Shown: positions 59,188-64,000 of the stretch, piece by piece | Layout of the letters: the number at the start of each line of letters is the position of its first letter | Numbering within the stretch: the first letter of the stretch is position 1 | Assembly: GCA_024236175.1 (NCBI GenBank) | Contig: JACKKY010000003.1 | Location: forward strand, 248,001 to 312,000 | DNA from: Novosphingobium sp. | GTDB taxonomy: Bacteria; Pseudomonadota; Alphaproteobacteria; Sphingomonadales; Sphingomonadaceae | DNA length: 64,000 nucleotides | Reading direction: 5' to 3' | The notes under the pieces: model-generated | Told to the model about the DNA's origin: nothing | Seen by the model: only the letters and a program-made list of their open reading frames with translations | Databases searched by the model: none | Translations under genes and position numbers: made by a program

Positions 59188-61704
59188 ATGCTGGGGATTA
59201 CCTACAAGGGATATTTGCTGCTCGGGGTTGCGGCCACCGGCCTTGCCGCCGCGGAACCGGCCTTGGCCCAGGCATCCGCGGAAGCTGGCGGCCTGGAGGA
59301 AATCATCGTTACGGCTCAGAAACGCGAACAGAGCGTTCAGGACGTGCCGATCGCGGTGACGGCAGTTACTCAGGAAACCCTTGAGGTGAACCGCATCACC
59401 ACCGTCAACGATCTGGGCAGTGTGGCTCCCGGCGTTACGGTAAGGCCGTCGGCTGGTGGCATCCAGGTGCCATCCTTCACCATTCGCGGCCAGAATAGCT
59501 TCGGCGTTGTAGCGGGGTCGGACAAGCAGGTCTCGATCTACCTCGACGGTGTCTATATCAGCAGTCCGAAGGGTTCAATTTTCGACCTGCCGGATATTGC
59601 CCGCCTCGAAGTCCTGCGCGGGCCTCAGGGCACCTTGTTCGGGCGCAACGCCACTGCCGGCGCAGTTAGCGTCGTCACCCGGGATCCGACAGGCGAGGCG
59701 CATGTCAAGGTTCAGGGCTCGGTCGGCAACCAGGACAGCTATCGCTTCCGTCTCAGCGCGGACTTGCCGCAGATGGGGCCGTTCAGCGGCTATTTCAGCT
59801 TCGCGCGCAATTACAGGCGCGGCGACATCAGAAACGCCGCTGCAGGCACCGTCTGGGATCGCACGCTCTCCCCCGATCCCAACCTTGCCACGGTCGAACG
59901 ATCGCCCAAATACCTCGGCAATGTTGATGCGAACTCCTATTTCGCCGCGTTGAAGTTCGAACCCAGCGATTCGTTCAAGATGGTCTACAAATATGACCGC
60001 AACGAAGACAACGGCACGCCCGAGGGAACCGCGATTTCCAGCTACAACCCTGCGTACCCCGGGCTAGGCGCAGGCGCCGCGTTGATTGGCCCTATCTTCA
60101 ATGCTCTCTACAACAGCCAGGAAATCTATCTGAACGATTCTCTTCAGAGCCCTGACGTCATCACCAATTCCTGGGTAATTCCGCGCGTGCAGCGGGTGTC
60201 GGGCCACAGCCTGACGGCCACCTGGCGGGCGTCCGACAGCATCACTGTCAAGAACATCGCGGCCTATCGTCAGTCCAGTGTGTTCGCGCCATCGGCGATC
60301 GACGGAGTCAGCGCCCTCACGTTCACGCAGGAAGCACTGGTTCCCTACGCCACGTTCATTGCCTTCTCGACCAATCCGCCTGCGGATGCCGCGGCGGCTA
60401 TTCCCGGATTGGTCGCGCAGTTCTCTCCATTGGTCGGCAACCGCGTTCTTATCACGGCATCGGGATCCTCGACGATTGCGAAGCAATGGAGCGACGAGCT
60501 GCAGGTCAACTACGGCTCGGACAATCTGCAGATCACTGCGGGGGCCCTGTGGTTCCATTCGAAAGAGGAGGCAGGCGGGCCTGAAGGCGTGCAGAACACG
60601 TTTTCCTTCTTCTCCAATCCGTTCATCTCGCCAAGCGGCGTTGTTCCGCTTGGCAATGAGGGGCGATACTTCAACAAGGCGACATCGATTGCCGCCTATC
60701 TCCAGGCGGAATACAAGTTCAATGAGCAGTTTGAACTTGTCCTGGGCGGCCGCATTACCAGGGACAAGAAGACGAGCCGGTTCCGTTGGGACAACCTGAT
60801 AGGTGGGGTGGTCGTGCCGCGCCCCGACATCATTCCCGAACCCTACAAGAAGACCAAGCCCAACTTCATGGTCGGTCTGAACTGGACGCCAAGCCGGGAC
60901 ACGCTTATCTACGGCAAGTATTCCACCTCGTTCGTGTCGGGCGGTTCGGTCGCGGGCATTGAATTCGTGCCCGAAGTCGCAAAATCTTGGGAACTGGGGC
61001 TTAAGGCCGATTTCCTCGATCGCCGGCTGCGCACCAATCTTGCGCTGTTTTACGTCGATTACAGCAATTTCCAGCAGCCCAGTTCAACGACGTCGCAGGA
61101 AGCCGTCGCATTCCTCAATGCGGCCTACGGCGCACTTGGAACCGCGCTCGCTTCCAATTTGAGCACTTTCGTACAGCAGTCACATGACGTTCGTGCCAAG
61201 GGTTTCGAACTCGAAGTGACGGCGGCGCCAACCGATGGCCTGACCATTGGAGGTAGCCTGTCTTACACCGATGCGGAGTTCCGCAATATCGACCCGGTCT
61301 TTCTGGCTGCCCAAGGCGGCGAATACAAAGCGTTCGTTCGCCCGAAATGGACGGCTAGTGCCTATGCATCCTACGAGACACAACCGCTGATTGGCGATGC
61401 GACTTTGAGCTTCCGTCTTGACGGACTCTATCGTTCGAGGCTGGACCATAGCGGCAATCCTTCGGTCCAGCTCGACCGGGGCGTCCCGGCGGAACTCCTG
61501 TCGAGCAAGGCACACTGGAAGCTGAACGGTCGCGTGGCCTTGAGGCACATCCAGTTCGGCGGGCTCGAAGGCGAACTGGCGGTCTGGGGAAGGAACCTGA
61601 CAAACAAGCGATATGCGACGTCTTCGCTGTTTCTGCCCTGGGCCGTGGCGCAGAACTATGATCAAGGTCGAAGCTACGGTCTCGACCTGAGCATCGAGTT
61701 CTGA
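59188..61704 (+). CDS. TonB-dependent receptor
   Basis: The 838-aa receptor has a signal peptide (cleavage near ALA-QAS) and a plug with EEIIVTAQKREQSVQDVPIAVTA, SIYLDGVYISSPKGS and VLRGPQGTLFGRNATAGAVSV, then a complete barrel ending YGLDLSIEF. The QKREQSVQDVPIAV signature belongs to receptors for large organic molecules rather than siderophores. The start at 59188 has GGGAGGGAAAT and places the signal peptide correctly; the frame open from 58879 overlaps the divergent regulator. It is followed by two alpha/beta hydrolases. Confidence 0.93.
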   Translation: MLGITYKGYLLLGVAATGLAAAEPALAQASAEAGGLEEIIVTAQKREQSVQDVPIAVTAVTQETLEVNRITTVNDLGSVAPGVTVRPSAGGIQVPSFTIRGQNSFGVVAGSDKQVSIYLDGVYISSPKGSIFDLPDIARLEVLRGPQGTLFGRNATAGAVSVVTRDPTGEAHVKVQGSVGNQDSYRFRLSADLPQMGPFSGYFSFARNYRRGDIRNAAAGTVWDRTLSPDPNLATVERSPKYLGNVDANSYFAALKFEPSDSFKMVYKYDRNEDNGTPEGTAISSYNPAYPGLGAGAALIGPIFNALYNSQEIYLNDSLQSPDVITNSWVIPRVQRVSGHSLTATWRASDSITVKNIAAYRQSSVFAPSAIDGVSALTFTQEALVPYATFIAFSTNPPADAAAAIPGLVAQFSPLVGNRVLITASGSSTIAKQWSDELQVNYGSDNLQITAGALWFHSKEEAGGPEGVQNTFSFFSNPFISPSGVVPLGNEGRYFNKATSIAAYLQAEYKFNEQFELVLGGRITRDKKTSRFRWDNLIGGVVVPRPDIIPEPYKKTKPNFMVGLNWTPSRDTLIYGKYSTSFVSGGSVAGIEFVPEVAKSWELGLKADFLDRRLRTNLALFYVDYSNFQQPSSTTSQEAVAFLNAAYGALGTALASNLSTFVQQSHDVRAKGFELEVTAAPTDGLTIGGSLSYTDAEFRNIDPVFLAAQGGEYKAFVRPKWTASAYASYETQPLIGDATLSFRLDGLYRSRLDHSGNPSVQLDRGVPAELLSSKAHWKLNGRVALRHIQFGGLEGELAVWGRNLTNKRYATSSLFLPWAVAQNYDQGRSYGLDLSIEF

Positions 61705-61751
61705 GATCGATCCGAGGCGTTTCCGAAACTCATGGTTCCGTTCAAGGTGTT

Positions 61752-61771
61752 TCGGCGGGCAAGCCCGCCGA
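61752..61771. terminator. GC-rich hairpin after TonB receptor gene
   Basis: TCGGCGGGC-AA-GCCCGCCGA has nine perfectly complementary bases on each side, foldable as an eight-pair stem with a CAAG loop. It lies 48 bases after the receptor stop and 105 bases before the hydrolase start. No T-run follows on either strand, so termination would be partial; it may reduce readthrough into the hydrolases. Confidence 0.5.
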
Positions 61772-61875
61772 CACCGGGCCTTTCCTTGGCAGGAAGCGGG
61801 TCACGATGTTCGTACCGGGGTTTCGGATCGTGTGATACGTCTCTGTTTCAACAATCATAGATCTGGGGATTGAAC

Positions 61876-62610
61876 GTGGCGAGTTTTGTTCTGGTTCACG
61901 GTGGCGGCCATGGCGGTTGGTGCTACCAGCCTGTCGCTCGTATTCTGCAGGAACAGGGACATGTGGTTCATGCGCCCTCGTTGCCGGGCATGGGGGAGCA
62001 CACACACCAGCTCAATCCAGATATCGACCTGAGTATGCATATCGACGATGTCGTGAACCTGCTGTTTTACGAAGACATCCGGAATGCGATCCTGGTAGGG
62101 CACAGCTACGGGGGGATGGTCATTACCGGTGTAGCGGACCGGGCGCCTGACCGGGTCGGACATCGCGTCTATCTCGATGCTGCCTACCCAAATGAGGGTC
62201 AGTCACTACACGATCACGCATTCGAGAGTATCGATCCGCAGAGGCAGAACATTTACATCGAAAACGGGGTCGAACTGGTCATGAAGCCTGACCCCATGTA
62301 CGCGGCATTTTTCGGCATCACCGAGCCAGATCTGGCGAAGTGGACCAACGACCGCCTGACGCCGCAGCCTTGGAAATGCTTTGCCGAAAAGCTGCATTTC
62401 AGGAACGAGGCGGCGATGCGAGCCATACCGGAATCGCATCTGGTCTGCACCGAAACGCTTCCCGGCCGTGACGTGGAACTGCTGACTGCCCGTTCGCAAG
62501 GACGTGTCTGGGATATCGATACGGGACACGATCTGATGCTCACGGAGCCCGCCTGGGTGGCGGAGAGGCTGATGCGGATAGCTGCCCTCGAGAAGGAACA
62601 CGCTTCTTAG
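61876..62610 (+). CDS. Alpha/beta hydrolase (paralogue 1)
   Basis: The 244-aa protein of the plant-methylesterase/salicylate-esterase-like alpha/beta hydrolase group has the oxyanion motif HGGGHGG (8-14), nucleophile Ser77 in GHSYGGMV, acidic residues near the C-terminal third and the histidine in DIDTGHDLM. It hydrolyses an ester or lactone. A GTG start at 61876 is chosen because it aligns with the paralogue opening MAVFVLVHGGG; a TTG at 61870 is a poorer choice. About half of its aligned residues match the gene product at 62673. They form a tandem pair in the TonB-receptor/TetR locus. Confidence 0.9.
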   Translation: MASFVLVHGGGHGGWCYQPVARILQEQGHVVHAPSLPGMGEHTHQLNPDIDLSMHIDDVVNLLFYEDIRNAILVGHSYGGMVITGVADRAPDRVGHRVYLDAAYPNEGQSLHDHAFESIDPQRQNIYIENGVELVMKPDPMYAAFFGITEPDLAKWTNDRLTPQPWKCFAEKLHFRNEAAMRAIPESHLVCTETLPGRDVELLTARSQGRVWDIDTGHDLMLTEPAWVAERLMRIAALEKEHAS

Positions 62611-62672
62611 CGACTGCGAGATCGGCAGCGGCCATGGCGGCGTGTTCCCCGTGGCTCGAAAGGAAAAACGCA

Positions 62673-63392
62673 ATGGCGGTGTTTGTCCTGGTGCATGGAG
62701 GCGGTCACGGCGGTTGGTGCTATGACAAGCTCTCGCCGCTTCTGCGATCGCAAGGCCACGACGTTTACAGTCCGTCGCTCACCGGGCTGGGTGATCGAAA
62801 GCACCTTCTCACGCCAGAAGTGGGGCTCGACACTCATATCGCCGACATCGTCAATATCCTCTTCTACCACGACTTGCGGGAGGTGATCCTCGCGGGCCAC
62901 AGCTATGGCGGCATGGTTATTACCGGTGTCGCAGATGCCGTACCGGACCGGATCGGCAGACTGGTCTATCTCGACGCGGCGTTCCCGCGGGACGGGGAAT
63001 CGCTCGTGGACAACGCGCCTGAAATGATGGCCTTCGCCCGATCCGATTCGCGCGTGGTCGATGGTGTGGAACTGGTGCTGTGGCCGAACGAGAATTCGGC
63101 GTCCCGCCAGGGCGTGACCGATCCGCACGATGCCGAGTGGATGTTGGCAAGGCTGACGCCGCAGCCATGGAAATGCTTTTCGGACAAGCTTCGGCTTCAT
63201 AATCAGGAGCAAGCCGCGCGGGTCCCTCGCGCGATTGTCAACTGCACGTCGACGCTCGCTCGCCGGCGAGGTGAGCAACCCATGCGAGCGCGGGAAGGAG
63301 AGCTCATCTTCGAGATCGATACGGGCCACGACCTGATGATCACCGAACCACACGCGGTTGCCGAGATGCTGATTGAGATTGCTGACAGCTAG
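62673..63392 (+). CDS. Alpha/beta hydrolase (paralogue 2)
   Basis: This 239-aa protein is collinear with the preceding gene product: HGGGHGG, GHSYGGMV (Ser77) and EIDTGHDLM. The start at 62673 follows AAAGGA; the frame to 62634 adds a non-conserved tail. Middle regions (about 105-150) differ most between the two, which is where substrate-shaping loops lie, so the pair probably acts on different esters. It ends 31 bases before the stop of the convergent MFS gene. Confidence 0.9.
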   Translation: MAVFVLVHGGGHGGWCYDKLSPLLRSQGHDVYSPSLTGLGDRKHLLTPEVGLDTHIADIVNILFYHDLREVILAGHSYGGMVITGVADAVPDRIGRLVYLDAAFPRDGESLVDNAPEMMAFARSDSRVVDGVELVLWPNENSASRQGVTDPHDAEWMLARLTPQPWKCFSDKLRLHNQEQAARVPRAIVNCTSTLARRRGEQPMRAREGELIFEIDTGHDLMITEPHAVAEMLIEIADS

Positions 63393-63423
63393 CGGCTGAC
63401 GGAGGCCGTCACCCGGGCGCGGA

Positions 63424-64000
63424 TCAATCCGAACTGCCTTGCAGTTCTCCGCTGGCTTTTTCGATCGATCTGTCTGCCGGTTTGTCCCCGGGAAGCAGCA
63501 GAAAGATCAGACCGCCCAGGAAGGTCGTTGCCGATGTTATCAGGAGGTAGAGGGAGAACCGTCCGGTCAGATCGAGGACCAGGCTGAGGAACAGTGAGCC
63601 GCTAGCCGATGAGAGCGCAATCGCAGCCGCGATCATGCCGTAGGCTGTGCCGTAGATCTCAAGCCGGAAGTAGCGCATCACCAGATAGGCCGCGACATCC
63701 AGTTCGGCCCCAGTCGAAAGGCCTACAATCAGGACTGCCAGGCCGACGACAGTGATGTCGTTCTGACCGCTGCCGAGGATTGCAAGCCCGATGCTAGGTA
63801 CGCCCAGGACGACGGCGGCCACAATCCTCGACGGATATCGGTCCAATGCGAAGCCGGAGAAAAGGCGTCCGAGCATCACCCCGATCGCGAAAAGGGAGAC
63901 GAGGCCTGAAGCCGTATCCGATCCAATCTCCAGATCCAGCAGGATCAGCTTGAGCTGTGTTCCGATGGTCGTGTGTGCGAGATTGCTGAGCAAAATTCCG
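63424..64000 (-). CDS. Major facilitator superfamily transporter, C-terminal part (cut by window edge)
   Basis: The minus-strand frame runs off the right edge. About 192 residues are visible, containing around six hydrophobic helices and MFS features: FAIGVMLGRLFSGFALDRYPSR (the cytoplasmic loop signature of the second half) and MRYFRLEIYGTAYGMI. The tail is hydrophilic and ends in QGSSD. It is convergent with the hydrolase pair and probably imports a compound processed by this locus. The N-terminal half lies outside the window. Confidence 0.88.
   Translation of the reverse strand, partial: GILLSNLAHTTIGTQLKLILLDLEIGSDTASGLVSLFAIGVMLGRLFSGFALDRYPSRIVAAVVLGVPSIGLAILGSGQNDITVVGLAVLIVGLSTGAELDVAAYLVMRYFRLEIYGTAYGMIAAAIALSSASGSLFLSLVLDLTGRFSLYLLITSATTFLGGLIFLLLPGDKPADRSIEKASGELQGSSD

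Noticed and set aside
1..64000. CRISPR array, insertion sequence, prophage or toxin-antitoxin system
   Set aside because: No regularly spaced repeats, terminal inverted repeats, transposase, integrase or phage proteins were recognised on either strand.

Overview
The window is GC-rich, densely coded bacterial DNA. Its gene content points to an alphaproteobacterium of the order Sphingomonadales (Novosphingobium/Sphingobium type): four TonB-dependent receptors, many luciferase-like oxidoreductases, SDRs, acyl-CoA ligases and crotonases, a Rieske oxygenase, and Tad pilus pseudopilins. This placement is inferred from gene families and composition; no ribosomal marker is present.

Layout. (1) 1-1585: N-terminal part of a TonB-dependent receptor with a perfect palindrome in its leader, and a Crp/Fnr regulator. 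(2) 1622-19358: an 18-kb uncharacterised catabolic block of short operons running in both directions. It holds three luciferase-like monooxygenases, two SDRs, a DUF1214-like protein, a PAPS-type sulfotransferase, three paralogous VOC proteins, an aminotransferase, two acyl-CoA ligase/enoyl-CoA hydratase pairs, a nitronate-monooxygenase-like protein and a D-aminoacylase-type amidohydrolase. (3) 19522-26105: tRNA-Thr(CGU), a decayed type II NADH dehydrogenase, and a signalling group of a single-domain receiver, a 1312-aa hybrid kinase (MASE1-CHASE-PAS-PAS-HisKA-HATPase-REC-Hpt) and a GAF protein. (4) 26290-33966: a TetR gene divergent from a degradative operon (SDR, zinc alcohol dehydrogenase, old-yellow-enzyme/FAD fusion, SDR, Rieske oxygenase, a 115-aa unknown, VOC). 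(5) 34352-44535: exported esterase, GntR regulator, TonB receptor with an operator inside its promoter, MFS transporter, CMD-family protein, dehydrogenase, metallo-beta-lactamase-fold hydrolase and a second sulfotransferase. (6) 44925-48162: two TadE-like pseudopilins and a TadG-like von Willebrand A protein. (7) 48163-52028: a KdpDE-like two-component pair, a Pal/OmpA lipoprotein, a DUF3606 protein, and intergenic structure (candidate C-rich sRNA, duplicated 20-bp promoter motif, possible three-way-junction RNA). (8) 52180-58237: an iron-uptake operon preceded by Fur-like boxes: exbB-exbD-tonB-siderophore receptor-piuC-ferric-reductase-like protein-PepSY-like protein. (9) 58359-64000: a TetR regulator divergent from a TonB receptor with a clear operator, two tandem alpha/beta hydrolases, and the C-terminal part of an MFS transporter.

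The common theme is capture of scarce nutrients or complex organic substrates at the outer membrane (TonB receptors energised by ExbBD-TonB), then intracellular oxidation and CoA-dependent breakdown, with each block under its own local regulator. No transposase, integrase, CRISPR array or phage gene was recognised. The least expected features are the candidate small RNA at 48490-48634, which shares a promoter motif with the Pal-family gene, and the structured element at 51609-51681.
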